43,224 nucleotides of DNA, taken from an uncultured Alphaproteobacteria bacterium (GTDB lineage: Bacteria; Pseudomonadota; Alphaproteobacteria; Rs-D84). Shown piece after piece: positions 24,368 to 33,178 of the stretch. The DNA is taken from positions 1 to 43,224 of the forward strand of contig CALXMN010000007.1 of NCBI GenBank assembly GCA_944389495.1, in the 5' to 3' direction. A program made the position numbers and the translations under genes. How positions within the stretch are numbered: the stretch's first letter is position 1; each line of letters starts with the position of its first letter. The notes below the pieces were generated by a model. That model made no database searches and was not told where the DNA came from. It saw nothing but the letters and a program-made list of their open reading frames with translations.

Positions 24368-26545
24368 ATGAATTTTAGAATTTTCTTTGCTTTGTTATGT
24401 TTCTTGCCGGGGGTTGCGGATGCCGCAACGCGTGATAATGCCACGGTTCGTATCGGTGTAAACCGTATGGCCCAGGCCGCATCACGTGCACCAAATATGT
24501 CGGTTGATTTGTCTGAATCGTCCGGTGGAAAGACGTCTATGCCAACGCTGAATATTAATCCCGGTATTTCTGGGTCCGGTGGCGGGGGAACAACAAATAC
24601 AACCCCGAATGTAAGCGGCGATGTTACAACGGGTGGAACAACCACGGATACAACGGTTGCCAGTGAAAGTTGTCGTGATGCATATCGGGCCTGTATGGAT
24701 GAATTTTGTTTGCTGGATGAATCTGAGGGTGGACGCTGTGCCTGTTCGTCTAATATAAATCAATCAAAGTCGTTGATTCAGGAAATCCAAGAAATCCAAG
24801 AAGAGGCAGATTTGTTATATACCGAGGGTGTTGAACGTGAACAAATGGGGGCCCAGGCGCGTTTGGTTTTTGGCGAGAGCGAGGCCGCACAAAAAAGTTC
24901 GCGTGTTTCCGGCATAAACTTTATGGATTGGATAAACAGTGGTACAGAAGATACGGGCGTGTCATTGGGCAGTGACAGTGATATTGGTGATCCGCTGTAT
25001 GCGATGGCGTCTGAATATTGTGCAGGTCGGTTGGCGGCCTGTGGTGATGATGCAGAAATGGAAGAAATGTTATATGCACGTCAAATTGTCCAGGATTGTA
25101 AATCGTTTGAATCCTATTTGGCGGATCAAAAGTCAATTGCAGAATTAAATTTGCGTACGGCCGAGGCCGCTGTTCGCCAGGCACGTTTGGAAATGTTGGA
25201 TACAACAAATAAGTATAATCGTGGTGAATGCTTGTTGGCGTATCGTTCCTGTATTGCGGACAAAGGCGGTTGTGGCGTAAACTTTGAAAACTGTTTGGAT
25301 GCAGATTTGTTACAGCGTCGTGCAAATGCCTGTGAAAATGTTTTGGATCAATGTATGGCGGTGCGTGAATATGTTTTAAGCGATTGGCAGGAAGAAGCCG
25401 TCAGTATTCTGACCGATGCGGCAAAATATGCCGACAGAAATGCGCGTGCAACCTGTTTGGCACGAATTCAATTGTGTTTGGAAGACGGGTGTTCCACGGA
25501 AACAAATTCGGCCTGTTTGACCGATGTTAATGTTGCGGCCGGAATATGCCCCGTTATTGATGAATGTGAAGCAATGATTCCGGGAATTAAATCGGTTGTA
25601 AATGATAAATTGGGATATTTGCGGACACAGTTCTGTCAGAATGACGTTGATGCGTGTTTGCGTGACAGATGTGGCGAAAATTTTACCGCGCCGGAATGTG
25701 TTGGTAAAAGTCCGCTGGAAATTGCGGAATTATGCCCCCAGGATATGTTCCCATCGTGTAATAATGAAACGCAATTTGATATTATTGTCCAGGCGGCTAT
25801 GTTGCAAATGGATTATCAAATGCTTCAGGGGTGTTTGAATTATTTCAGTGAACAATTGGGCGCAGTTTGTGGAACGGATATGTCGTGTCTGCCGACAGAT
25901 ACCCAGGTTGCATCATTGGTTGCGGTGCCCGAAGAACAGGAAGATTTGGCCGCGTTGCGCGAATCTGTGCGTGCCAATACCGAGGCCGCGGTTGAAGAAT
26001 TCTTTGAACAGTTTGAACAGGACAAAACCGTTGCCGCCTGTCAAGACAGTCAAAAGCCGGCGGATCGCAGCAGTTTGGGCGACAGCGTGTTTAATAGTGC
26101 CAAAATGATTGCGCAAATTAATGCGGAGAATCGCGCAATGCGTGAACTGGAAACGAAAATTGCCGAATTGTCACGTGAACAGGATCTGGAAGAGGCAGAA
26201 GAAAATTGCTATAAATTGTACCAGGTTGAAACACCGGATGAATCCAGCAAGAACTATAGTTATATCCGCAGTGTATCGTTTGAACCGGCGTTGCGTAACT
26301 GTCACGTTTGCCGTATGCAACAGGTTTGCGAGGTTGGCGGACAATCCAAGGGTGCCGCCGGTGCCCAGGGTGCCGCCGGTGGATTGGCGGCGGGTGCCTC
26401 GGCCGGAACAATGGTATCGCCCGGATGGGGAACTGCAATTGGTGCCGTTGTTGGTGCCGTTGGGGGATTCTTTGCGGGACGGGCCGCCGGCGGTGAAGAA
26501 GAATTCTGTCAAGAAATAGAAAGTTGCGAGGATATTAATATGTAA
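24368..26545 (+). CDS. Large secreted Cys-rich protein with head motif, four-Cys modules and C-terminal glycine zipper
   Basis: The product is 725 aa. Signal peptide (about 1-19, GVADA-A); Gly/Thr-rich spacer (about 60-98); head motif C-x2-AY-x2-CMDEFC-x9-C-x-CSS (about 100-127); a helix rich in EIQEIQEE (about 138-150); repeated modules such as C-x3-YRSC-x5-GGCG-x2-F-x2-C (about 288-308) and CENVLDQCMAVR (about 318-329). The body continues with many paired cysteines and ends in a CHVCRMQQVC block, a Gly/Ala zipper able to enter a membrane (about 660-705) and a short CQEIESCED tail. It is clearly paralogous to the next gene (26605-29109). The ATG at 24368 gives the signal peptide; GTG at 24359 is an alternative. 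No enzyme motif. Confidence 0.85.
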   Translation: MNFRIFFALLCFLPGVADAATRDNATVRIGVNRMAQAASRAPNMSVDLSESSGGKTSMPTLNINPGISGSGGGGTTNTTPNVSGDVTTGGTTTDTTVASESCRDAYRACMDEFCLLDESEGGRCACSSNINQSKSLIQEIQEIQEEADLLYTEGVEREQMGAQARLVFGESEAAQKSSRVSGINFMDWINSGTEDTGVSLGSDSDIGDPLYAMASEYCAGRLAACGDDAEMEEMLYARQIVQDCKSFESYLADQKSIAELNLRTAEAAVRQARLEMLDTTNKYNRGECLLAYRSCIADKGGCGVNFENCLDADLLQRRANACENVLDQCMAVREYVLSDWQEEAVSILTDAAKYADRNARATCLARIQLCLEDGCSTETNSACLTDVNVAAGICPVIDECEAMIPGIKSVVNDKLGYLRTQFCQNDVDACLRDRCGENFTAPECVGKSPLEIAELCPQDMFPSCNNETQFDIIVQAAMLQMDYQMLQGCLNYFSEQLGAVCGTDMSCLPTDTQVASLVAVPEEQEDLAALRESVRANTEAAVEEFFEQFEQDKTVAACQDSQKPADRSSLGDSVFNSAKMIAQINAENRAMRELETKIAELSREQDLEEAEENCYKLYQVETPDESSKNYSYIRSVSFEPALRNCHVCRMQQVCEVGGQSKGAAGAQGAAGGLAAGASAGTMVSPGWGTAIGAVVGAVGGFFAGRAAGGEEEFCQEIESCEDINM

Positions 26546-26604
26546 ATCCCGGGGTTACGGCCCCGGTTATGTGCGCTTTGTGCATATTATCGGAGAATAC
26601 ATAA

Positions 26605-29109
26605 ATGAAAATAAAAGTGATAATTGGGTCTGCGGTTTGTTTGGCTTTGGCGGTGGTGGCGTTAAACTCTTATGGGGTGGCAACATCCAGTGGCCAGCGT
26701 CAGTCCGCAATACGTCAGGGTACAACCGTTCGAACCAAAATAGAGGCGACCGGTTTATATGACCAGGCCTGTTATGATGCTTATTTTGGTTGTATGGATC
26801 AATTTTGTATCACAGATAATGCCAGTGGTGGTGCCTGTAACTGTAGCGACAGCGTTTTTGAATATGATTCTGAATTGGCGGAAATTCAAGAAATCTTAAA
26901 CGAAGCCAATCGGTTGCGCACAGAAGAGGTTGAACGTGTGCGCGCCGGCGCAGATGCGGATATTATTTTTACCGGTGAACGTCGATATGATGCCGAAGGT
27001 AATATTGTTGATGAAGATGAATTAACCGCCGAAGAAGAAAAGGCGCAAAAACGCGCAGACCTGTTGGCGTTATTTAATACCAATATATATGATGACATTT
27101 ATGAACAGGAAAGTACCGTTGCCAATATGGCGGATTTAAATGGTAATGAACTGTATGTTGCAGCAAATGATTTGTGTGTTGCCCAGGTGCCGGATTCCTG
27201 TGCCAAGGATATAGAATTTTTACAGCAATTGTATTCGCGCCAGATTACGTCAGATTGCCTGGGGTATAAGAATTCTTTGACGCAACAGCGCGCCAATGCA
27301 GAAATTGAATTGGCATCCGCAGAATCCGAAGTGCGCCAGGCTTTACAGGAAAGTTTTGAAAGTGCAAATAAGTATGATTTGGGACAATGTATGGTTGAAT
27401 TTCGTCATTGTATGCAGACCGAAGATGCCTGTGGCGAAGATTGGGAAAATTGTGTCGCAACAATCGCGATGGAAAATATGCAGAATAATGTCGCAACCAG
27501 TACCGCCGGTACAACGGTTGAAACCATCGATACGTATGATATAACCGCGTCAACCCTGGAAATGTTAGAGGCCAAACGTCCCATATGTGAAAATGTGTTG
27601 GATCAATGTGTGGCGGTTCGCGATATGGTGTGGCCAAACTTCCTGCGCGAGGCCGCGCCAACAATCAAGGTCGCGGAAAGTTATGCCGAATCCAAATTTC
27701 GCCAGTCGTGTTTGACATCTATTTCTGAATGTATTCAAACGGCGTGTCGTGATGATATTGCAGGCAAGGGGGTCGCAACAATGGATGCCTGTTTGTCGCG
27801 ACCGGAAATGGCCCGCAGTTTTTGCAAGGTGGAAATTGATCCTTGTGAACGTATGGAACCGTTAATTTGGGGGTATGTTGAAGATAAGTTGGCCGCAATG
27901 CGGGTGGATGCCTGTACGCAAGAGGTTAAAGATTGCTTTACCGATGAAACGCGTTGTGGGCCGAACTTTGAAAATTGTATCGGTATGGACTATGAATATA
28001 TTCACGAGATTTGTCCAATCGACAGTTTAGTTGTTTGCAAGGCCAATAATCCTGCGTTTTCTATGGATGATTTGGATGATATGTTGATGGGGCTGTATCT
28101 GAATATTGATAATGCAATGATGGATCAGTGCCAGGAAATTGTTGATACCAAAATGGCCGAAGTTTGTGGCAGTACAACCGACTGTAACCGATTCGCAAGT
28201 GATGATACAATTGGTACCGGTTCGTTGCGCAGTCAAAAGGATGGAACAACGTATCGTGTAACCGGTATGATTTCGTTTGGCAGTATTAAAATGGGTGGCA
28301 GTAATGGCGAAACCATTGATGATGGTCAGGGCGGAAAAATACGGTTGGGCCCCGGTGAAATTGGTGTGTCTGAATATATCGCGCAAATTCGTGAACGTAA
28401 TGCGGGTGTTGAAAATGCCGAAGGTATAATATCGTCTATTGAAGAAGAATTGAACAATATTGCGGGAACCATTAATCGTACTATTGAAATGATAGAAGAA
28501 GATCCAGAAATTCAGTTTTGTGTTAATGGGCGCGATTTGTCACAAATTACCGGGGAAAGGGGTGAAACTACGTCCGGACGGTTCCCGAATCTGTTGAATC
28601 AAATCAAAATGCAGATTGCGGTCGCTGCCCTGCGCCAGGCCCAGGATAATTATAATACTAAATTAAACTATGAAATTGCCGAGGCAACCAAAAATGCATC
28701 AACTGATTTGGCGCAGTATATGTGTCAAAAAATCGCAGAAAATGGCGGGGCCGGTGGCGGTGATATAAATGCATCAACACCGTTGGCACCGCCGTATGCA
28801 ATCAGTTATGATGTTGGATCGGGGCTGACCACCGAAGATTTGGCCAAGGGTGGTGCCGGTGTATTACAGGCAGATGGTGTTTCGTTTACAAATGGTGGAT
28901 ATCTTGGCGGGGCCAGTATGTCGGGCGGTGGTATGACCAAAACTGTTCGTGCGATATTCAGCCGTGAAACAAGAACGTGTCATATCTGTACGCAAACAAT
29001 AACCCAAGATTGCAAAACCACAGGCAGCAGCAGTTGGTTCCATAATAGCCGGAATACCAGTTGCACAACCAATGCATCAGACGAGGTTTGTGAAGATATT
29101 GTTATGTAA
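26605..29109 (+). CDS. Large secreted Cys-rich protein, tandem paralogue of the preceding gene
   Basis: The product is 834 aa. Signal peptide (about 1-26), head motif C-x2-AYFGCMDQFC-x9-C-x-CSD (about 53-77), EIQEIL helix with VERVRAGADAD, module CMVEFRHC-x5-ACGEDWENC (about 263-285), CENVLDQCVAVRDMVWPNF (about 331-349) and a further module at about 435-456 (C-x6-C-x5-CGPNFENC). The homologous part of the truncated left-edge gene covers about 420-530. The C-terminus has a Gly-rich region and a CHICTQTI block but, unlike its neighbour, no strong Gly zipper. It follows the 725-aa gene by 59 bp, behind a GC hairpin without a T run, so some read-through is likely. A tandem duplication that has since diverged. 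Confidence 0.85.
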   Translation: MKIKVIIGSAVCLALAVVALNSYGVATSSGQRQSAIRQGTTVRTKIEATGLYDQACYDAYFGCMDQFCITDNASGGACNCSDSVFEYDSELAEIQEILNEANRLRTEEVERVRAGADADIIFTGERRYDAEGNIVDEDELTAEEEKAQKRADLLALFNTNIYDDIYEQESTVANMADLNGNELYVAANDLCVAQVPDSCAKDIEFLQQLYSRQITSDCLGYKNSLTQQRANAEIELASAESEVRQALQESFESANKYDLGQCMVEFRHCMQTEDACGEDWENCVATIAMENMQNNVATSTAGTTVETIDTYDITASTLEMLEAKRPICENVLDQCVAVRDMVWPNFLREAAPTIKVAESYAESKFRQSCLTSISECIQTACRDDIAGKGVATMDACLSRPEMARSFCKVEIDPCERMEPLIWGYVEDKLAAMRVDACTQEVKDCFTDETRCGPNFENCIGMDYEYIHEICPIDSLVVCKANNPAFSMDDLDDMLMGLYLNIDNAMMDQCQEIVDTKMAEVCGSTTDCNRFASDDTIGTGSLRSQKDGTTYRVTGMISFGSIKMGGSNGETIDDGQGGKIRLGPGEIGVSEYIAQIRERNAGVENAEGIISSIEEELNNIAGTINRTIEMIEEDPEIQFCVNGRDLSQITGERGETTSGRFPNLLNQIKMQIAVAALRQAQDNYNTKLNYEIAEATKNASTDLAQYMCQKIAENGGAGGGDINASTPLAPPYAISYDVGSGLTTEDLAKGGAGVLQADGVSFTNGGYLGGASMSGGGMTKTVRAIFSRETRTCHICTQTITQDCKTTGSSSWFHNSRNTSCTTNASDEVCEDIVM

Positions 29110-29115
29110 AAAATA

Positions 29116-29141
29116 AAAGTCCGCAAAATAGCGGACTTTTT
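29116..29141 (+). terminator. Intrinsic terminator after the 834-aa gene
   Basis: AAAAGTCCGC/GCGGACTTTTT with a 6-base loop. Confidence 0.85.
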
Positions 29142-29223
29142 ATTTTGGATAATAATTTCCTCTAGACATTTTTTGTAATAAATGTGATATTATATGTGCG
29201 TAAACGAACAAAAGGGGTAATGT

Positions 29224-29610
29224 ATGAAAAAAATTTCTGTTATGGCGGCGGTATGCGCATTGGTTACAGGTGTGGCCAGTGCTGATTTTAAGCCGAATAA
29301 TCCACAACAAATGGGGCCGTCGGCACGTGGTGGCTTTGTTGGCGGGGCTGAAACAATCGCCACAGTAAAACAGGTTAAAGAAATGCGTGATGATGTGCCG
29401 GTTATTGTCCAGGGTAATATTATCCAGCGTATGGGTGGTGAAAAATATTTGTTTGAAGATGCAACAGATTCAATCACTGTTGAAATTGATGATGACGATT
29501 GGCGTGGTCAAACGGTTTCCCCATCGGATACAGTTAAATTGTATGGCGAGGTTGACGCCGGTCTGTTTAAAACAGAAATTGATGTTGACTATGTCGAGAA
29601 GTTAAATTAA
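29224..29610 (+). CDS. YgiW/YdeI-family periplasmic OB-fold protein (BOF)
   Basis: The product is 128 aa. Signal peptide (about 1-20, VASA-D), then the BOF pattern: GPSARGGFVGG, TVKQVKEMRDDVPVIVQGNIIQRMGGEKYLFEDATDSI split across about 42-80, and VEIDDDDWRGQTVSPSDTVKLYGEVD. These are typical of the NirD/YgiW/YdeI family, small periplasmic proteins linked to stress tolerance and cation or toxin resistance in enterobacteria. Normal family length. AAGGGGTAATGT precedes the ATG. It is monocistronic, with a TAGACA-type -35 near 29163 and its own terminator. Confidence 0.85.
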   Translation: MKKISVMAAVCALVTGVASADFKPNNPQQMGPSARGGFVGGAETIATVKQVKEMRDDVPVIVQGNIIQRMGGEKYLFEDATDSITVEIDDDDWRGQTVSPSDTVKLYGEVDAGLFKTEIDVDYVEKLN

Positions 29611-29612
29611 AT

Positions 29613-29639
29613 AAAACCGCCCGAATGGGCGGTTTTTTT
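29613..29639 (+). terminator. Intrinsic terminator after the BOF gene
   Basis: AAACCGCCC-GAAT-GGGCGGTTTTTTT. Confidence 0.9.
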
Positions 29640-29803
29640 GACGTGATTTATTCCACGATTTAATTGGGGAATAAAAATTGGGGCGGGGCTTTGGGTAAGC
29701 AATAAAGAACCGTCATATCGAATGTAATTTTGAAACATTTGGGGGGTGTAAAAAGCAATTGCCAAAGTCCGTGGTTTGGTGATTCATATTTTATTATAAG
29801 TAT
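29640..29803. other. Intergenic stretch without recognisable content
   Basis: Between two terminators, with no convincing open frame, promoter or repeat on either strand. Confidence 0.5.
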
Positions 29804-29832
29804 AAAAAATCCCGCATTTGCGGGATTTTTTT
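29804..29832 (-). terminator. Terminator of the 220-aa Cys-rich gene
   Basis: AAATCCCGCAAATGCGGGATTT flanked by A and T runs, so able to work in both directions. Confidence 0.85.
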
Positions 29833-30494
29833 CAATTGTAATAACAGTCATTTGTAAAGGTATAATCGCCTGTATTGTCGGACAGTGCTGTATTTTTTGG
29901 AACATAACATTGTATTACGTAGTTTGCGGGTGGCGTACTGGTTCCCGGTGCGGGACAGGAAATGCATCCGGATGTACCATTAGTTGATTTTCCCCAATAT
30001 CCCGTGGCGCAACGGTATTCAATTGTTTGATTTATACATTCACCATATGAAGTACAAGAATTATTAATACAGGTTCCACCTGTTTTTTTTATTTCATATC
30101 CCGTGCCATAACTTTCCCAGCCTGTATTAACACACGCGGTACAGGGTAATGGGTCGTCACAGTCGCCGCCACCACCTCCACCCTCTGGATATACTGGGGC
30201 ACCGGTGTCTGGATTTACGTCGCCCCTTTCTCCGCTGGTACATTGGCATTGTAGATTGTCTGCGCCATAGTAATTTGTTGGGCATTTCCCATCATATATA
30301 TCCGTCATCCTGCATATTACCGATGGTGGTCTTGAACATACACAGGTTGGGTCTTCTGCTATTGACCCCCAACCCAAATCACGTGCACTTGGGCACGTAT
30401 CTTGGAAAGTATTTGTTACTCTGCAGGCATATTGGGTTGCATCTGCAATATTTGGCAGCATTATTATGATCAGTGAATAAATAATTTTTTTCAT
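29832..30494 (-). CDS. Secreted Cys-rich protein, mosaic pair member B
   Basis: The product is 220 aa. Signal peptide (MKKIIYSLIIIMLP..., to about 19, ADA-T), a variable Cys-rich N-terminal domain (about 20-95) only distantly similar to that of member A, then a Gly-rich linker and the nearly identical segment LPCTACVNTGWESYGTGYE through TIEYRCA (about 107-160). It ends with the C-x2-CPAPGTST module terminating TNDCYYN. Compared with 18647-19615 it lacks the central extra Cys segment. The ATG at 30494 is preceded by the same GGGGG site. The leader and promoter arrangement are shared with member A. It looks like the product of domain shuffling or gene conversion. Confidence 0.85.
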   Translation of the reverse strand: MKKIIYSLIIIMLPNIADATQYACRVTNTFQDTCPSARDLGWGSIAEDPTCVCSRPPSVICRMTDIYDGKCPTNYYGADNLQCQCTSGERGDVNPDTGAPVYPEGGGGGGDCDDPLPCTACVNTGWESYGTGYEIKKTGGTCINNSCTSYGECINQTIEYRCATGYWGKSTNGTSGCISCPAPGTSTPPANYVIQCYVPKNTALSDNTGDYTFTNDCYYN

Positions 30495-30619
30495 TTTTCC
30501 CCCATTAAAATGACCGTTTGGATTCGGCAAAAAGGGGAAATAAAAAATCCCGGAAATCCGGGGTTTTACAGGCAATAAAAAAGCCACTTGTAAACGGTGG
30601 TTTTTTTCGGCTTTGTTTG
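30492..30619 (-). promoter_or_regulatory. Leader B: tandem terminators plus RBS-sequestering pair
   Basis: About 96% identical to the leader at 19613-19741 (five differences, mainly single-base indels in T runs). The ACCGTTT/AAACGGT and TTTCCCC/GGGGAAA pairings and the two hairpins are intact. One change in the first stem (G to A) affects the AGCCG/CGGCT pair. Confidence 0.55.
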
Positions 30620-30625
30620 TATTAT

Positions 30626-30655
30626 ATTTTATCGAATTTTCGGTATTGGCGTCAA
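30626..30655 (-). promoter_or_regulatory. Promoter TTGACG-18-TAAAAT for leader B
   Basis: Minus strand: -35 at 30655-30650, -10 at 30631-30626. Same spacing and same distance to the leader as in copy A, although the flanking sequence differs. Confidence 0.65.
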
Positions 30656-30671
30656 TGACTTTTTTGTTTGT

Positions 30672-30705
30672 ATAAAAATATTGGGGCATTGCCCCAATAT
30701 TTATC
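30672..30705 (-). terminator. Terminator of the OmpA-like/ExbB-like operon
   Basis: ATATTGGGGCAATGCCCCAATATTTTT on the minus strand, overlapping the end of the OmpA-like gene. Confidence 0.8.
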
Positions 30706-31813
30706 GATTCGTTAATTGCAGTTCTATACGGCGGTTTTTTTGTAAACTTTCGGCATCTGTGCCCAGGGCGACGGGATGTAAATCGCCAAATCCACTGGGG
30801 ACCAGACGGCGTCTTGATACACCATCGCGTGCCAATTCTTTGGCAACCGCATTTGCACGCAACAGGGACAGTTCCATATTGTTTGAATAACCACGCGTGC
30901 CGGGGACAACCTGTTGACGATCTGTATGGCCATCAACACGTATAATCCAGTTTATATTTGATGGAATTTTGTTTTCTAGGTCCTTGATTACGTTTGCAAT
31001 TAAACGCAGTTGATTTTTTCCTTCGGGTGAAAGTGTGTATGAACCGCTGCTGAATAAAATGTCGCTGGATATTATAAAACGATCGCCTTCGGTTTGGATA
31101 AAACTGTCGTCGCCCAAGGCATCTTTTATGGCCTTGTAAAATACAGATTGGTATTTTGCGACATCGTTCAGTTCGGCAACTTTATCGGCCAAAGCCTTGT
31201 TCAGGCGTGTTGACATTTCAACGTATTGAATGTCTTTTTGATGTGCAGCTTCTTCTGCTGCATCAAGTGCCGCCTGTAATTTATTTAATTGGTCGGCCAA
31301 TTCTGCGCGCTGGGTGGCCATTTGTTCTTGGAGTGCGCGCCGTTCCTGTTCCAGTTCGGCCGTGCGCTGTTTATCAAGGGTGGCCTGGTTCAATTGGGTG
31401 GTAAGATTCGCAACCTGGGCCTGTAAATCTGTTCCCTGGGATTGCAGTTGGGCAACCTTGGATTCATATTCGGCGATTAATTCGTTCATACTGACGTCAA
31501 CCTGGGCCAATTCTGTGGACAGTGCATCGTTATTAGCCGCCAGGTTTTCTAATTCTGTGCGCGCCAATACCAACAGACGTTTTGCTTCTTCTTCATCGGC
31601 GGTCATTTGAACAATTCGTTCGGCCTGTTCTGCATTTGTTTTTTTCAAATCAGCAACGGTTTTGGCACCGGTATCACGGTTAAAAACACTGGTCGTGGTC
31701 CACAAAAATACAAATATGATAAGTAAAAAGATAAGTATTATTACCAAGTTCGAAAATAAATCTACGAACGCAGGCCACGCATTTGTCTTTTCACGAAATC
31801 TTATGTTCAACAT
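30701..31813 (-). CDS. OmpA/MotB-like peptidoglycan-binding inner-membrane protein
   Basis: The product is 370 aa. One N-terminal TM helix (about 19-42) is preceded by Asp18 in WPAFVDLF, the position of the proton-carrying Asp of MotB/TolR-type stators. A long coiled coil (about 55-220) is followed by a C-terminal OmpA-like domain (about 245-370) with RVDGHTDRQQV and LSLLRANAVAKEL, holding the Asp and Arg that bind diaminopimelate. It is the partner of the ExbB/MotA-like gene 25 bp upstream on the same strand. The pair should form a proton channel anchored to peptidoglycan. Such pairs are common in Alphaproteobacteria, and their cargo is not well known. No flagellar genes are nearby. Confidence 0.9.
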   Translation of the reverse strand: MLNIRFREKTNAWPAFVDLFSNLVIILIFLLIIFVFLWTTTSVFNRDTGAKTVADLKKTNAEQAERIVQMTADEEEAKRLLVLARTELENLAANNDALSTELAQVDVSMNELIAEYESKVAQLQSQGTDLQAQVANLTTQLNQATLDKQRTAELEQERRALQEQMATQRAELADQLNKLQAALDAAEEAAHQKDIQYVEMSTRLNKALADKVAELNDVAKYQSVFYKAIKDALGDDSFIQTEGDRFIISSDILFSSGSYTLSPEGKNQLRLIANVIKDLENKIPSNINWIIRVDGHTDRQQVVPGTRGYSNNMELSLLRANAVAKELARDGVSRRRLVPSGFGDLHPVALGTDAESLQKNRRIELQLTNR

Positions 31814-31838
31814 TTTTTCTCTCTCTTGTGGTTTTTAT

Positions 31839-32615
31839 TTAGGTCAGTTCCGAAAAAGTTTGTTTTAATTCCCGAACACTGTTGTTTAATTCTGTTGTTG
31901 CGTTTTGTATCTGGGGCAGTACGGTTGCAACCGTGTCTGTGGCGGCAACACTGGTATGGGCAGACAAGTAATCTTCTAGCTCGCGATATATACCGTTTTG
32001 GGCCAATTGCACCTGGAGCCCAAGAAAACCAATGGCCAAACTGCCCGCAAGGCCCATTAACGAACTGGTAAACGCGGTGGCCATTCCCGATAATGGGCGT
32101 GTTAAACCCGCCTGCATATTCTGTAAAACCGATTCGTCAGAAAAATTTAAATTGCCAATTAAGTCCGCAAAACCGCCAACCGTTAAAATTAACCCCCAGA
32201 ATGTGCCCAGTAACCCCAAAAATATCAACGTGTTTGTTATATAACGTACGGATTCGCGCGAATCTTCGAACCGTAATAAAATCATATCCAGCATTCCGTT
32301 TAATGTTGTTGCAGATATGCGAACCGGACGTGCACGTAATATTAATGCAACCGGACGCAGCAGATGGGGCGGCAGGGGCGCATTCTTGCGCCCGGCAAAG
32401 TATGCACGGGCCCATTTGTATTCAGGTAATAACTTGAACATTTCGACAAAACACAGACCAATACCAAAAATTGTCGTACCAATAATAATACCGTTTAACA
32501 GAATGTTTGCCGATGCAACACGCAAAAACGGTTCGTAAAATAAAATCAGGCCCGCCACCAATAATGCCGTGAAAAACGCCATACGATTTAATGCGCGATG
32601 AAATTGGTTGGTCAT
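31839..32615 (-). CDS. MotA/TolQ/ExbB-family proton channel protein
   Basis: The product is 258 aa. Helices at about 12-30 and 37-57, then a cytoplasmic loop (about 60-120), then the conserved pair of helices (about 125-150, LIFLGLLGTFWGLILTVGG; about 172-200, GMATAFTSSLMGLAGSLAIGFL) that define the family. The C-terminus is a short helix (VLPQIQNATTELNNSVREL). The ATG at 32615 has AAGAGAGATAT upstream; a longer reading from 32645 lacks support. First gene of the two-gene operon with the OmpA/MotB-like protein, with which it should form the stator complex in the inner membrane. Confidence 0.92.
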   Translation of the reverse strand: MTNQFHRALNRMAFFTALLVAGLILFYEPFLRVASANILLNGIIIGTTIFGIGLCFVEMFKLLPEYKWARAYFAGRKNAPLPPHLLRPVALILRARPVRISATTLNGMLDMILLRFEDSRESVRYITNTLIFLGLLGTFWGLILTVGGFADLIGNLNFSDESVLQNMQAGLTRPLSGMATAFTSSLMGLAGSLAIGFLGLQVQLAQNGIYRELEDYLSAHTSVAATDTVATVLPQIQNATTELNNSVRELKQTFSELT

Positions 32616-32748
32616 ATATCTCTCTTCTTTTTGTGTTTTGTACATATATATGTTAGTAAATTTTGCAGATTTAAGTCAATAGAGATTGTTATTTTTATAT
32701 TTCGATTTATTTAATATAAATAAATCCAAATATATTTTATCTTTTTTC

Positions 32749-32776
32749 TTGATTTTATTCGATTTTTCGGCATAAT
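32749..32776 (+). promoter_or_regulatory. Promoter TTGATT-16-CATAAT for rpsF operon
   Basis: -35 at 32749-32754, -10 at 32771-32776. The start near 32783 gives a leader of about 57 nt. Confidence 0.6.
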
Positions 32777-32780
32777 GGGT

Positions 32781-32839
32781 GGGATTCCTGCTGGCGACGT
32801 GGGGTCGTCGGCTGCCTATTAAACCAAAGGAAAACATAT
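32781..32839 (+). promoter_or_regulatory. rpsF leader with hairpin; possible S6:S18 autoregulatory site
   Basis: GGCGAC (32793-32798) pairs with GTCGTC (32804-32809), one G-T pair included, near GC-rich flanks. Many bacteria have an S6:S18-binding element here. I cannot match the consensus with confidence. An AAAGGAAAACATAT sequence precedes the ATG. Confidence 0.4.
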
Positions 32840-33178
32840 ATGGCTTACTATGAAAGTGTCCTGGTGTTTCGTCAGGATCTGACCGAGTCGCAGGTCAAAG
32901 AAAAGGCGACAAAGTACACCGATATTATCAAAGAATTGGGCGGTGACGTTAAATCTGTGGAATTTTGGGGCTTGAAAAATTTGGCCTATATTATTCGTAA
33001 AAATCGCAAGGCACATTATGTTATGCTGAATATCGAATTGCCGGGCGATAAAATTGCAGAACTGGAACGTCGTTCACGTATTGATGAAGACGTTATTCGT
33101 TTCTTGAATGTGCGTGTTGATAAGTTATCTGATACACCGTCGATTATGATGAAAAAGAATACAGAAGAGGTGGAATAA
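32840..33178 (+). CDS. rpsF: Ribosomal protein bS6
   Basis: The product is 112 aa, normal for S6. It binds the central 30S domain together with S18. Family segments: [40 protein letters not shown], and the C-terminal [17 protein letters not shown]. The stop overlaps the rpsR start by one base (TAATG), so the two are translationally coupled. Confidence 0.97.
   Translation: MAYYESVLVFRQDLTESQVKEKATKYTDIIKELGGDVKSVEFWGLKNLAYIIRKNRKAHYVMLNIELPGDKIAELERRSRIDEDVIRFLNVRVDKLSDTPSIMMKKNTEEVE

Noticed and set aside
26549-26566. CCGGGG/CCCCGG hairpin as a terminator between the two large paralogues
   Set aside because: Good stem but no T run, so listed only as a possible pause or partial terminator in the gene entry.
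29660-29905. Minus-strand frame of 81 codons
   Set aside because: Crosses a terminator and the end of the 29832-30494 gene; no start signals.
30701-32615. Zorya defence system (ZorA/ZorB)
   Set aside because: The membrane pair is present but no ZorC, ZorD or ZorE-type genes; the neighbours are a Cys-rich secreted gene and rpsF.
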